Source of the DNA: Miltoncostaea sp963771025
GTDB taxonomy: Bacteria > Actinomycetota > Thermoleophilia > Miltoncostaeales > Miltoncostaeaceae
DNA length: 64,000 bases
NCBI GenBank assembly: GCA_963771025.1
Contig: CAVYRL010000004.1
Coordinates: 248,001 to 312,000 of the forward strand
Reading direction: 5' to 3'
Part shown: positions 53,325 through 61,392 of the stretch, piece after piece
How positions within the stretch are numbered: the first letter of the stretch is position 1
Layout: each line of letters begins with the position of its first letter
Program-made: the position numbers and the translations under genes
The notes under the pieces: model-generated
The model's input: only the letters and a program-made list of their open reading frames with translations
Told to the model about the DNA's origin: nothing
Databases searched by the model: none

Positions 53325-54692
53325 TCAGTAGTGGACGGTGTCCGCGAAGAAGGGGAGCGGGGCGCCGAGGACCGCCTCGGCCGCAGTGATGCCGGAGCGG
53401 GCGGCCTTGTCGACGCCGATGCCCCGCGCACGGGTCGTGTCTCCGGTGAGCCAGAGGCCGTCGATGCCACGCACGCGGGTGTCGGGCCGCACCGCCCCGA
53501 CGAGCCCCGGCTTGCAGATGACCCCATAGGTGGTCACCAGGTGTGGCTTGCGCCACAGGCACGTGCGGGCGGCGGGGAGCATGTCCTCGATGTCCAGCCA
53601 CAGCGCGCGGAACTTCTCGTCGATCCAGGCCCGGTCGCCGTAGCGCTCGGTGGCGTCGAACGCGGCCCCGACGCAGGTCAGGTACTCCCCCGGCGGGGAC
53701 ACGTCCGCGTCGTAGCCGGTGAAGTTGAGCGTGAACCCCGGCAGGCCGGTGCGGGGGGTGGCGAAGAACGACGCCATCTCGCGCTCGGTCATGGCGATGA
53801 CCGGCTCCTTCGCCGCGATCCAGTACCCGATCCAGCACGCCCGGTTGCGGTTCTCGGCCAGCATCCGCACGCGCGCGACGAGATCCCACGGCAGCACGCC
53901 CTCGTCGAACAGCCGCGGGAGTTCCCAGACCGGCGCGTTGACGATCACGTTCTCGGCCTCGATCGTCTCCGGCGCGCCGCCGTCCGCCGGGGGGCGCAGC
54001 TCGATCCCGGTGACCCGGCCCCCCTCCACCAGTACGCGCTCGACCACCTCCGGCTGGCGGATCACCCCGCCGCGGTCGCGAAGAGCCCCGGCCAGGTCGT
54101 CCCACAGGCGGGTCCAGCCGCCCATGGGCCAGAACGAATAGCCGGCGGTGCGGCGGGCGGTGTAGTGGAGCTTGCGCGCGAACAGGTTCTCCGAGGCCGA
54201 ATGCTCCCACCACCGCGCGGTGATCTGCTCGAGCATGGAGATCGCCTCCCACACGAGGAACACGCCCTCGTCGGTGGTGTAGCGGCTCATCCACTCGCGC
54301 AACGACGCGTGGTCCCATGCCTCGAAGTCGTCGTACTCGGCCTCGGTGACCGCCTCGATGCAGCGCTTCAGGCCGGCGCGGCTGCTGCCGCCGTAGAACT
54401 CCTGGATCGGCCGCCACCGGTCGCGATCCCAGAAGGGCATCGAATCGCTGCGCTCGCTGTGCACCAGGTCCAGCCCCAGCAGCTCGAAGACCCGCGTCAG
54501 GCTGTCGCCGGGGTCCTCCACGAGGTGCGACCCGAGGCCGATCTTGTGCCCACGGAACTCGGTCTCCATCGCCCGGCCGCCGAGATAGGGGTGGCGCTCG
54601 ACCACGGCCACGCTCCGGCCCGACGCCGCGAGCACCGACGCGCACACGAGCCCCGCGGCTCCCGCCCCGACGACCACTGCGTCGTACTTCAT
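53325..54692 (-). CDS. FAD-dependent amine-oxidase/phytoene-desaturase-like oxidoreductase, copy 2
   Basis: 455 aa. VVGAGAAGLVCASVLA, VERHPYLGGRAME, HLVEDPGDSLTRVFELLGLD, WWEHSASENLFARKLHYTARRTAGYSFWPMGGW and the terminal GIDGLWLTGDTTRARGIGVDKAARSG. It is a tandem paralogue of copy 1, 19 bp upstream of it, and the two may form a heterodimer or act on successive intermediates. Substrate unknown. Confidence 0.87.
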   Translation of the reverse strand: MKYDAVVVGAGAAGLVCASVLAASGRSVAVVERHPYLGGRAMETEFRGHKIGLGSHLVEDPGDSLTRVFELLGLDLVHSERSDSMPFWDRDRWRPIQEFYGGSSRAGLKRCIEAVTEAEYDDFEAWDHASLREWMSRYTTDEGVFLVWEAISMLEQITARWWEHSASENLFARKLHYTARRTAGYSFWPMGGWTRLWDDLAGALRDRGGVIRQPEVVERVLVEGGRVTGIELRPPADGGAPETIEAENVIVNAPVWELPRLFDEGVLPWDLVARVRMLAENRNRACWIGYWIAAKEPVIAMTEREMASFFATPRTGLPGFTLNFTGYDADVSPPGEYLTCVGAAFDATERYGDRAWIDEKFRALWLDIEDMLPAARTCLWRKPHLVTTYGVICKPGLVGAVRPDTRVRGIDGLWLTGDTTRARGIGVDKAARSGITAAEAVLGAPLPFFADTVHY

Positions 54693-54709
54693 GTGGCCTC
54701 CCGCACGGC

Positions 54710-55957
54710 CTACTTGAGCACGACGGCGTTGGCCGGCGACGCGCAGCCAGCCGGCAGGTTGAGGGGCACCGAGACCATGAGCCCCTCCCACACGCCGTCC
54801 GCGCGACAGTCCTCGCACAGGTCCTCGAGCCAGAAGAGCTCGCCGACCGCGAGGCCCTGCCGAGGCAGCATCCGGTCGTGGAGCATCCGCCCCTCGGGAG
54901 GCGCGGGCACGGCCTCCAGGCCCGGGTTGTCGGCGGCCACGGCGGCGAAGCGCCGCTCCTGGAGCCAGCGCGCGGTGGCCTCGTCGGGGGCCAGCCCCGG
55001 CGCCGCCACCTCGGCCGGTCGCCCCTCGGGCGGCGACCCGAGGTGGGCGGCGAGCCAGCCCGTGCGCAGCAGCAGGATGTCGCCCTCGCGCAGCGCGACG
55101 CCCTGGCCCGCGGCGCAGGCCTCCACCTCCGCGCCGGAGATCTCGCGCCGCTCGTCCCGGCCGAGGCCGAGGTCGCGCCCGATGTCCACCAGCACCGCGC
55201 GGCCGATGATGCCCTGCGACCAGAGATCGATCCCGAGGTCCTCCGGGCGGCGGGCGCCGTAGCCGGTCCCGTCGGGCCGCAACAGATGGCGGAGCGCGTC
55301 CCAGTGGGACCCCTGCTGGGTGTTGAGGCGCTCGACGCGGTCGTCCCAGTTGAGGGAGAGGCCCCCGATCGCGACGACCCCGTGGCGCATCGGGGCGCGG
55401 CCGAACAGGGGCGGGTCGGGCTGGCCGAGCGGGATGTCCAAGCGGAAGGCCGCCGCCCGGCGCACCAGTCGCAGCGACGCGCGCACGCGCTCCGGGGTGA
55501 GGCGCGACACGCTTCCCAGCCTCGGCTCGGGATCGGGCGGGACGTCGCTGGCCGGCCCCGCGGCCTGGCCCTCGAGCACCATCCGCCGGACGCCGTGCGT
55601 GTCGTACCACTGGGTGAGGCGCGCGATCTCGCCGTCGGCCAGCCGGTAGGCGTTCAGCGCGTCGAAGGCGACCGGCCGGCCGTTGGCGAGACGCCCCTCG
55701 TAGGTGATCTCGACCACCACGTCCGATCCGCTCACGACCACGCGCACCGGCTCGTCGTGGTGCACCGGGAACGGCGCGAGGATCTCGCGGTAGTACCGGG
55801 CGATCTCCTGCCGCCCGTGCCTGGGCCGGCCGCCGGCCGGCACCACCACCGCGTCGACGGCGAAGAGCTGGGCCACGCCGTCGTAGTCCTCGGCGTTGAT
55901 GCGCGCGAAGTAGCTCGCGATGAGGACGTGTGCGGCGTCCGAACCCTCGTCGCTCAC
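54710..55957 (-). CDS. Fusion of SnoaL-like domain and cyclase-family (kynurenine-formamidase-like) domain
   Basis: 415 aa. Residues 1-130 are a SnoaL/NTF2-like domain (LIASYFARINAEDYDGVAQLFAVDAVVVPAG, RQEIARYYREIL, DALNAYRLADGEIARLTQWYDTHGVRRM). The rest is a PF04199 cyclase-type hydrolase with the metal-binding segment QQGSHWDALRHL at about 215-226 (family HxGTHxD...H) and a late Asp/His region. The second domain usually hydrolyses amides or lactones. The fusion suggests binding and hydrolysis of one cyclic intermediate. First gene of a minus run under palindrome G. Confidence 0.8.
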   Translation of the reverse strand: MSDEGSDAAHVLIASYFARINAEDYDGVAQLFAVDAVVVPAGGRPRHGRQEIARYYREILAPFPVHHDEPVRVVVSGSDVVVEITYEGRLANGRPVAFDALNAYRLADGEIARLTQWYDTHGVRRMVLEGQAAGPASDVPPDPEPRLGSVSRLTPERVRASLRLVRRAAAFRLDIPLGQPDPPLFGRAPMRHGVVAIGGLSLNWDDRVERLNTQQGSHWDALRHLLRPDGTGYGARRPEDLGIDLWSQGIIGRAVLVDIGRDLGLGRDERREISGAEVEACAAGQGVALREGDILLLRTGWLAAHLGSPPEGRPAEVAAPGLAPDEATARWLQERRFAAVAADNPGLEAVPAPPEGRMLHDRMLPRQGLAVGELFWLEDLCEDCRADGVWEGLMVSVPLNLPAGCASPANAVVLK

Positions 55958-56114
55958 CGGGGGGGCCGCCGGGCCGGGCGGGGCGCCACGACGAACCGGC
56001 CGACGTCGCCGCCGGCCGGTGTCGCCCGTGTGCAGCTGACCGCATTCGTCCGTGTCACTCGGTCCCCGTGCTGGGTCCGTTTTCGCCAGCCGACCGACCG
56101 GCCGGCGGGGTCGA

Positions 56115-56136
56115 ATCTAACAAACGATTGGTTGAA
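56115..56136. promoter_or_regulatory. Regulon palindrome G
   Basis: Arms ATCTAACAAAC and GATTGGTTGAA, 7 of 11 symmetric, in the 238-bp divergent spacer between the cyclase fusion (minus) and the SDR (plus). The rest of the spacer (55958-56114 and 56137-56195) shows nothing else I can name. Confidence 0.65.
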
Positions 56137-56195
56137 ATCAAGAAGGCCGAGGGTCGATGATGGCCGGGCCAGTAGGGGCGGACAGAGGGGGCGAG

Positions 56196-56981
56196 ATGCA
56201 GGACAGGGTGTGCGTCGTGACGGGCGGGGCGCAGGGCATCGGCCGCGCGGCCGCGATGGAGATGGCCTCCCGCGGCGGCCGCGTCGTGGTGTCGGACATC
56301 GACGACGTGGCCGGCGCGGCCACCGTCGTGGACATCACCGCCGGCGGTGGCGAGGCCGTGTACGTGCACTGCAACGTGCGCGACCGCGAGGACATCCGGG
56401 CGCTGATGGACGCCGCGGTGGAGACCTTCGGTGGCATCGACCTGCTGCACAACAACGCGGGGATCCACGAGTCGGCCCTCTCGGAGACGCTCTCCGTGCA
56501 CGAGCTCGACGAGGAGGTCTGGGAGACGGTCTACGAGATCAACCTGCGCGGCGTGTGGCTGTGCACGAAATACGCGGCCCCGCACCTGCTGCGCTCCATC
56601 CGAAGCCCGGCCATCGTCAACGCGGCGTCCACGGGTGGGGTGCTCGGCTACCCGATGGCCTCCGCGTACGGCGCGACCAAGGGCGGCGTGATCATCCTGA
56701 CCAAGACGACGGCGATCGACCTCGGCCCCACCGTGCGCTGCAACTGCTATTGCCCCGCGGCCGTCAACACGCCGATGGTCTCGAAGTACTTCGAGACGGC
56801 CGACGACCCCGACGCCATCATCAAGGCGCTGGTGGGGTCGCACATCATCCCGCGCCTCGGTCGCCCCGAGGAGATCGCCAAGCTGGTCTGCTTCCTCGGC
56901 TCGGACGACGCCTCCTGGATCACGGGGCAGTCGTTCATCATCGACGGCGGCTCGCTCGCCTGGCGGGGCACCAACCCCTGA
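56196..56981 (+). CDS. SDR-family oxidoreductase, paralogue of 49141-49950
   Basis: 261 aa. TGGAQGIGRA, HNNAGIHE, NAASTGG, YGATK, and WITGQSFIIDGGSLAWRG. The HELDEEVWETVYEINLRGVW stretch and terminal AWRG match the SDR at 49141. ATG 56196 is preferred to 56157 because GAGGGG precedes it at suitable spacing and the protein then begins with the usual MQDRVCVVTGG. Probably an alcohol or hydroxyacyl dehydrogenase of the pathway. Confidence 0.9.
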   Translation: MQDRVCVVTGGAQGIGRAAAMEMASRGGRVVVSDIDDVAGAATVVDITAGGGEAVYVHCNVRDREDIRALMDAAVETFGGIDLLHNNAGIHESALSETLSVHELDEEVWETVYEINLRGVWLCTKYAAPHLLRSIRSPAIVNAASTGGVLGYPMASAYGATKGGVIILTKTTAIDLGPTVRCNCYCPAAVNTPMVSKYFETADDPDAIIKALVGSHIIPRLGRPEEIAKLVCFLGSDDASWITGQSFIIDGGSLAWRGTNP

Positions 56982-56987
56982 GGCGCC

Positions 56988-57021
56988 CGTCACCCCGGCG
57001 CGCTACCGCGCCGGGGTGACG
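56988..57021. terminator. Bidirectional 15-bp hairpin between convergent genes
   Basis: Bases 56988-57002 and 57007-57021 (starting CGTCACCCCGG, ending CCGGGGTGACG) pair perfectly over 15 bp with a CTAC loop. The loop contains the stop codon of meaB, so the stem encodes its last residues. It starts 6 bp after the SDR stop. Confidence 0.75.
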
Positions 57022-57959
57022 ACGCCGAGGTTCGCGAAGAGCTCGTCGAGGGCCACGTCGGGATCGAGATCGCGGTCGGCGACGCGGTCGGCGAGCACGC
57101 GCAGCGCCGCGCTCCCCCCCGGCTGATCGAGCAGGCGCTGGAGGCGATCGGTGGCCGCCGCGCGCAGCCGCCGGGCGACGCCCTCGCGGCGGCGCTCCTC
57201 CAGGCGCCCGTCGCGGCCGAGGAAGGCCCGGTGGTCCTCCACCCCCGCCCAGAGCTCGGCGACCCCGGCGCCCTCGGGGGCCACCACCGGGATGATCGGC
57301 ACGCTCCAGGGGCCTCTCGGGCCGAGGGACAGCGTGCTACGCAGCTGGTGGCGCAGCGCGTCGACGCCCGGATGGTCCGCCTTGCAGATCGCCAGGACGT
57401 CGGGGGCCTCCATCAGGCCTGCCTTGATCGCCTGGATCGCGTCTCCGGCACCCGGCATGAGCGCGAGCACCACGGTCTCGGTGAGGTCGCGCACCTCGAC
57501 CTCGTTCTGGCCGGCGCCCACGGTCTCGACCAGCACGACGTCGTAGCCCGCGGCGTCGAGCACGGTGGTCGCGTCGGCGGTGGCCGACGCGAGCCCGCCC
57601 AGATGACCGCGGCTGCCCATCGACCGGATGAACACGCCCTTGTCCAGGAAGTGCTGCGCGAGGCGGATGCGGTCACCGAGCACGGCGCCGCCGGTGAACG
57701 GGCTCGTGGGGTCCACGCTCACCACCCCCACCCGCCGCCCGTCGCCGCGCAGATGGCCGAGGAGCGCGGCGATCAGCGTGCTCTTGCCGACCCCCGGACC
57801 ACCCGTGATCCCCACCCGCGTCGCCCGCCCGGTGGCCGGGTGGAGGGCCGCGACCAGGTCGCGGCGCTGCGGCGAGTGTGCCTCGAGCAGGCTGATCGCA
57901 CGGGCCGTCGCCCGCTGCTCGCCCGCAAGGACCCCTTCGACGATCCGCGCGATGCTCAG
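57003..57959 (-). CDS. meaB: Methylmalonyl-CoA mutase-associated GTPase MeaB/ArgK
   Basis: 318 aa with the proposed start; family members are about 320. G3E-type GTPase: P-loop GGPGVGKST at about 53-61, switch VSVDPTSPFTGGAVLGDRIR, VETVGAGQNEVEV, and base-recognition CKAD. Chaperone that loads cobalamin and protects B12-dependent acyl-CoA mutases. The first conventional start codon (GTG 57815) falls right before the P-loop and would delete the conserved N-terminal helices. CTG 57959 gives SIARIVEGVLAGEQRATARAISLLE, which matches MeaB N-termini, and overlaps the stop of the mutase small subunit as CTGA. Confidence 0.9.
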   Translation of the reverse strand: MSIARIVEGVLAGEQRATARAISLLEAHSPQRRDLVAALHPATGRATRVGITGGPGVGKSTLIAALLGHLRGDGRRVGVVSVDPTSPFTGGAVLGDRIRLAQHFLDKGVFIRSMGSRGHLGGLASATADATTVLDAAGYDVVLVETVGAGQNEVEVRDLTETVVLALMPGAGDAIQAIKAGLMEAPDVLAICKADHPGVDALRHQLRSTLSLGPRGPWSVPIIPVVAPEGAGVAELWAGVEDHRAFLGRDGRLEERRREGVARRLRAAATDRLQRLLDQPGGSAALRVLADRVADRDLDPDVALDELFANLGVVTPAR

Positions 57960-58396
57960 GAGGCCGCCCCGTCCTCCGCGCGCTCGGCCACCGCGTCGCG
58001 GATGAACACCACCATGTTCTCGATCGGCGAGCCGGGCGTGAAGACCTCGGCCACCCCCAATCCCTTGAGCACCGGGACGTCAGCGGTCGGGATGGTGCCC
58101 CCCACCAGGACGATCACCTCCGCGGCATCGGCGTCGCGCAGCCCGTCGATGACCCGGGGCACCAGCGTCATGTGAGCGCCCGACAGGATCGACATCCCGA
58201 TCACGTCGGCGTCCTCCTGGACCGTGGTCGCGACGATCTGCTCGGGCGTCTGGTGGAGGCCGGTGTAGATGACCTCCATCCCGGCGTCCCGCAGGCTCCG
58301 GGCGATGATCTTGGCTCCGCGATCGTGCCCGTCGAGACCGGGCTTGGCGACGACCACGCGGATCGGTGGAGGAGTCGCGGAGGGGTGGTGTGGCAT
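57956..58396 (-). CDS. Acyl-CoA mutase small subunit, cobalamin-binding domain
   Basis: 146 aa. B12-binding fold with the base-off ligand histidine in KPGLDGHDRGAK (DxHxxG), SILSGAHMTL and VLVGGTIP. Pairs with the large subunit encoded divergently at 58570 to form a two-subunit mutase, as in isobutyryl-CoA mutase IcmA/IcmB and 2-hydroxyisobutyryl-CoA mutase. Palindrome H lies in the spacer between the subunits. Overlaps meaB by CTGA. Confidence 0.92.
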   Translation of the reverse strand: MPHHPSATPPPIRVVVAKPGLDGHDRGAKIIARSLRDAGMEVIYTGLHQTPEQIVATTVQEDADVIGMSILSGAHMTLVPRVIDGLRDADAAEVIVLVGGTIPTADVPVLKGLGVAEVFTPGSPIENMVVFIRDAVAERAEDGAAS

Positions 58397-58421
58397 CGAT
58401 GGCGCTCCGGGTTGGGTACTC

Positions 58422-58443
58422 TTCTACCAAACGTACGTTAGAT
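58422..58443. promoter_or_regulatory. Regulon palindrome H
   Basis: Left arm TTCTACCAAAC is the exact consensus; right arm GTACGTTAGAT. 7 of 11 symmetric. In the 173-bp divergent spacer between mutase small and large subunits, so it could control both. Confidence 0.7.
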
Positions 58444-58569
58444 GAGAGACTACCCCGGCGGCCGGGGGCGGGCGTGGCCCGCCGCTCCGTCGGGCACTGA
58501 TGCTCGGAATTCCGAACAACGCGCTCGGGCCCGGCACGCGCCGGAGCCCGCGATCGGGGAGGTGGGCGG

Positions 58570-60189
58570 ATGGCCCTGGCACGAGATACGAAGGCACGTC
58601 CGGACGGCGGCGAGACCGCGGCCCGCCCCGACCGCGGCACGACCATGTCGGGCCATCCGCTGGCCGCGGTCTATCGGGGGCCGGCGGCGCCGGTCGAGGC
58701 ACCCGGCGAGTTCCCGTACACCCGGGGCATCCACCCCGAGATGTACCGCACCCGTCTCTGGACGATGCGGATGTTCGCGGGCTTCGGCTCGCCCGAGGAC
58801 ACCAACGCCCGCTTCCGCCACCTGCTCTCGCAGGGGCAGACCGGCCTGTCGACGGCCTTCGACATGCCCTCGCTGATGGGCTACGACCCGGACCACCCGA
58901 TGTCCGAGGGGGAGGTCGGGCGCGAGGGCGTCTCGGTGGCCCACGCCGGCGACATGTCGCGCCTGTTCGAGGGCATCGACCTCTCGACGGTCTCGACCTC
59001 GATGACGATCTCCGGGCCGGCGCCGGTGGCGCTGGCGCTGTTCGTGGCCGCCGCCGAGCGCTCGGGCGTGCCGCGGGCGGCCCTGCGCGGCACCCTCCAG
59101 ACCGACATCCTCAAGGAGTTCATCGCCCAGAAGGAGTGGATCGTCCCCGAGCGGCCCTCGATGCGCCTGGTCGGCGACCTGATCGCCTTCTGCTCCGAGC
59201 AGATGCCGCTGTGGCATCCGGTCTCGGTGTCCGGGTACCACATCCGCGAGGCCGGGGCGACGGCCGCCCAGGAGCTCGCCTTCACGCTGGCCGACGGCCT
59301 GGCGTATGTCGAGGACGTCGTCGCGCGCGGCGTGGACCCCGACAGCTTCCTGCCGCGGTTCTCGTTCTTCTTCAACTTCCACATCGACTTCTTCGAGGAG
59401 GTCGCGAAGATCCGGGCCGCCCGGCGCCTGTGGGCGAGCCTGATGCGTGACCGCGTCGGCGCGAGGGACCCGAGGTCGTGGCAGCTGCGCACCCACGTCC
59501 AGACCTCCGGGGTCTCGCTCAGCGCCCAGCAGCCCCTGCTCAACCTGGCCCGGACCGCGGTCGAGGCCCTCGGCGCCGTGATGGCCGGCGCCCAGTCGCT
59601 GCACACCAACGCATACGACGAGACGCTCTCGATCCCGACCGCCGAGTCGGCCACGCTCGCCCTGCGCACCCAGCAGATGATCGCGGGCGAGACCGGCGCC
59701 GCCAACGTGGCCGACCCGCTGGGCGGCTCCTGGCTGGTGGAGAAGCTCACCGACGAGCTGGAGGCCGAGGCGCGCGACTACATCCGGCGCATCGACGAGC
59801 TCGGCGGCATGGTGGCCGCGGTGGAGGAGGGTTTTCCCCAGGCCGAGATCGCCGAGGCGTCCTACGCCTACCAGCGCGAGTTCGAGAGCGGCCGCCGGGT
59901 GATGGTCGGGGTCAACGCGAACGTGGAGCCGGACGAGGAGGAGCCCGACATCCACACGGCCGACCCGGAGGCCGAGCGGATGCAGATCGCGCGCCTAGTG
60001 CAGTGGCGCGGGGAGCGCGACGCCGCCGGCCACGAGCGCGCGCTGGCCGCCGTCGCCGCCGCCTGCGAGGGTACCGACAACGTCATGCCCCACCTGGTGG
60101 CCGCGGCCGACGCGGGCGCCACGATCGGGGAGATCTGCGACGTGTTCCGCGCGGTGTGGGGGCGCTACCACGACCCCGCCCACTGGTAG
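58570..60189 (+). CDS. B12-dependent acyl-CoA mutase large subunit, isobutyryl-CoA-mutase-like
   Basis: 539 aa TIM-barrel subunit of the methylmalonyl-CoA mutase family (FPYTRGIHPEMYRTRLWTMRMFAGFG, GTLQTDILKEFIAQKEWIVPE, VSVSGYHIREAGATAAQE). The substrate-specificity pair is Phe69 and Gln187. Published pairs are Tyr/Arg for methylmalonyl-CoA mutase, Phe/Gln for isobutyryl-CoA mutase and Ile/Gln for 2-hydroxyisobutyryl-CoA mutase, all 118 residues apart as here. So a branched, non-carboxylated acyl-CoA is the likely substrate; pivalyl-CoA-type chemistry is also open. ATG 58570 follows GGGAGGT; ATG 58645 is a shorter alternative. Confidence 0.92.
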   Translation: MALARDTKARPDGGETAARPDRGTTMSGHPLAAVYRGPAAPVEAPGEFPYTRGIHPEMYRTRLWTMRMFAGFGSPEDTNARFRHLLSQGQTGLSTAFDMPSLMGYDPDHPMSEGEVGREGVSVAHAGDMSRLFEGIDLSTVSTSMTISGPAPVALALFVAAAERSGVPRAALRGTLQTDILKEFIAQKEWIVPERPSMRLVGDLIAFCSEQMPLWHPVSVSGYHIREAGATAAQELAFTLADGLAYVEDVVARGVDPDSFLPRFSFFFNFHIDFFEEVAKIRAARRLWASLMRDRVGARDPRSWQLRTHVQTSGVSLSAQQPLLNLARTAVEALGAVMAGAQSLHTNAYDETLSIPTAESATLALRTQQMIAGETGAANVADPLGGSWLVEKLTDELEAEARDYIRRIDELGGMVAAVEEGFPQAEIAEASYAYQREFESGRRVMVGVNANVEPDEEEPDIHTADPEAERMQIARLVQWRGERDAAGHERALAAVAAACEGTDNVMPHLVAAADAGATIGEICDVFRAVWGRYHDPAHW

Positions 60190-60200
60190 GCGGGGAGGGC

Positions 60201-61349
60201 CTAGCGGAACCCCAGCGCGTGCTCGGCGATCAGCGCCTTGTGGAGCTGGTTGTTGCCCTCCACGATCTGGAAGACCTTGGCGTCGCGCAGGTAGCGCTGG
60301 AGCGGGTACTCATCGCTGACGCCGTAGGCGCCATGGATCTGGAAGGCCTTGGTCGCGGCATCCATGGCGACGTCCGACGCGTACATCTTCGCGATCGACG
60401 AGTCGGCGCGCGACGAGATGCCGGCGTCCTTGCGGTGGGCCAAGCGGTAGGTGAGCAGCCGCGCCGCCTCGACCCCGCAGATCATGTCGCTGAGCATCTC
60501 CTGCACCATCTGGAAGCGGCCGATCTCCTGCTTGAACACGATGCGGCTGCGCGCGTAGGGCACCGCGGCGTCGACGCAGGCCTGGGCCAGGCCCACCGAG
60601 CGCGCGGCCACGCCGAGCCGGCCGTTCTCGACCGCGTTGAGCGCCACGGCCATCCCCTGCCCCTCCTCCCCGACGAGCGCGTCGAGCGGCACGTGCACGT
60701 CGCTCAGCACGAGCTCGCCGGTTGACAGAGGGCGGAAGCCGTACTTGTTCTTCACCGGCCGCATCTCGAGGCCGACGGCGTCGCGATCCACGATGAACGC
60801 GCTGACCCGTTTGCGTCCCCGCTCGTCCATGCCGTCATGGGCGAAGGTGAGGAAGAAGGACGCGACGTCGAGGAAGCTGATCCACATCTTGCTGCCACGG
60901 ATCACATACCCGTCGTCCTCGCGCGCGTAGGTGGTGTCCATGTCCGCCACGTCGGTGCCCGAGCGGGCCTCGGTGACGCCGGCGCCGGCGAAGATCTCGC
61001 CGCGCGCGAGCGGTGCGAGGTATCGCTGCCGCTGGTCCTCGGTGCCGAAGCGCTGGATCGAGTTGCCCACGAGTCCGCTGGGGAATGTGAGCGCACACGC
61101 GACGACGTGGCAGACCTTGGAGATCTCCTCGATGACCATCGCGTAGGTGAGGTGGTCGAGCCCCGCGCCGCCGTACTCCGCGGGCACGATGCCCCCGGCC
61201 AGGCCGAGCGCGCCGGCCGCCCGGACGATCTCGGCGGGGAAGCGCTCCTCGCGGTCGTAGTCCGCCACATGGGGGGCGATCTCGCTGCGTGCGAAGTCAC
61301 GGGCGAGCTGGACCAGTTCCAGCTGATCGGCGGTCGGCGAGAGGTCCAT
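60201..61349 (-). CDS. Acyl-CoA dehydrogenase
   Basis: 382 aa. FAD-dependent desaturase: GAGVTEARSGTDVADMDTTYAREDDGYVIRGSKMWISF, FKQEIGRFQMVQEMLSDM, FQIHGAYGVSDEYPLQRYLRDAKVFQIVEGNNQLHKALIAEHAL, with the catalytic glutamate in IVEGNNQ near the C-terminus, as in medium/short-chain enzymes. Forms 2-enoyl-CoA. ATG 61349 is chosen; longer in-frame starts would cross palindrome I. Divergent from the thiolase-like gene, convergent with the mutase gene (11-bp gap). Confidence 0.92.
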   Translation of the reverse strand: MDLSPTADQLELVQLARDFARSEIAPHVADYDREERFPAEIVRAAGALGLAGGIVPAEYGGAGLDHLTYAMVIEEISKVCHVVACALTFPSGLVGNSIQRFGTEDQRQRYLAPLARGEIFAGAGVTEARSGTDVADMDTTYAREDDGYVIRGSKMWISFLDVASFFLTFAHDGMDERGRKRVSAFIVDRDAVGLEMRPVKNKYGFRPLSTGELVLSDVHVPLDALVGEEGQGMAVALNAVENGRLGVAARSVGLAQACVDAAVPYARSRIVFKQEIGRFQMVQEMLSDMICGVEAARLLTYRLAHRKDAGISSRADSSIAKMYASDVAMDAATKAFQIHGAYGVSDEYPLQRYLRDAKVFQIVEGNNQLHKALIAEHALGFR

Positions 61350-61370
61350 GACGGGTGCAGATACTAGACG

Positions 61371-61392
61371 GCCAACCAACCGTTTGGTAGGT
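61371..61392. promoter_or_regulatory. Regulon palindrome I
   Basis: Arms GCCAACCAACC and GTTTGGTAGGT, 8 of 11 symmetric, in the 43-bp spacer between acyl-CoA dehydrogenase (minus) and the thiolase-like gene (plus). It abuts the proposed ATG at 61393. Confidence 0.7.
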
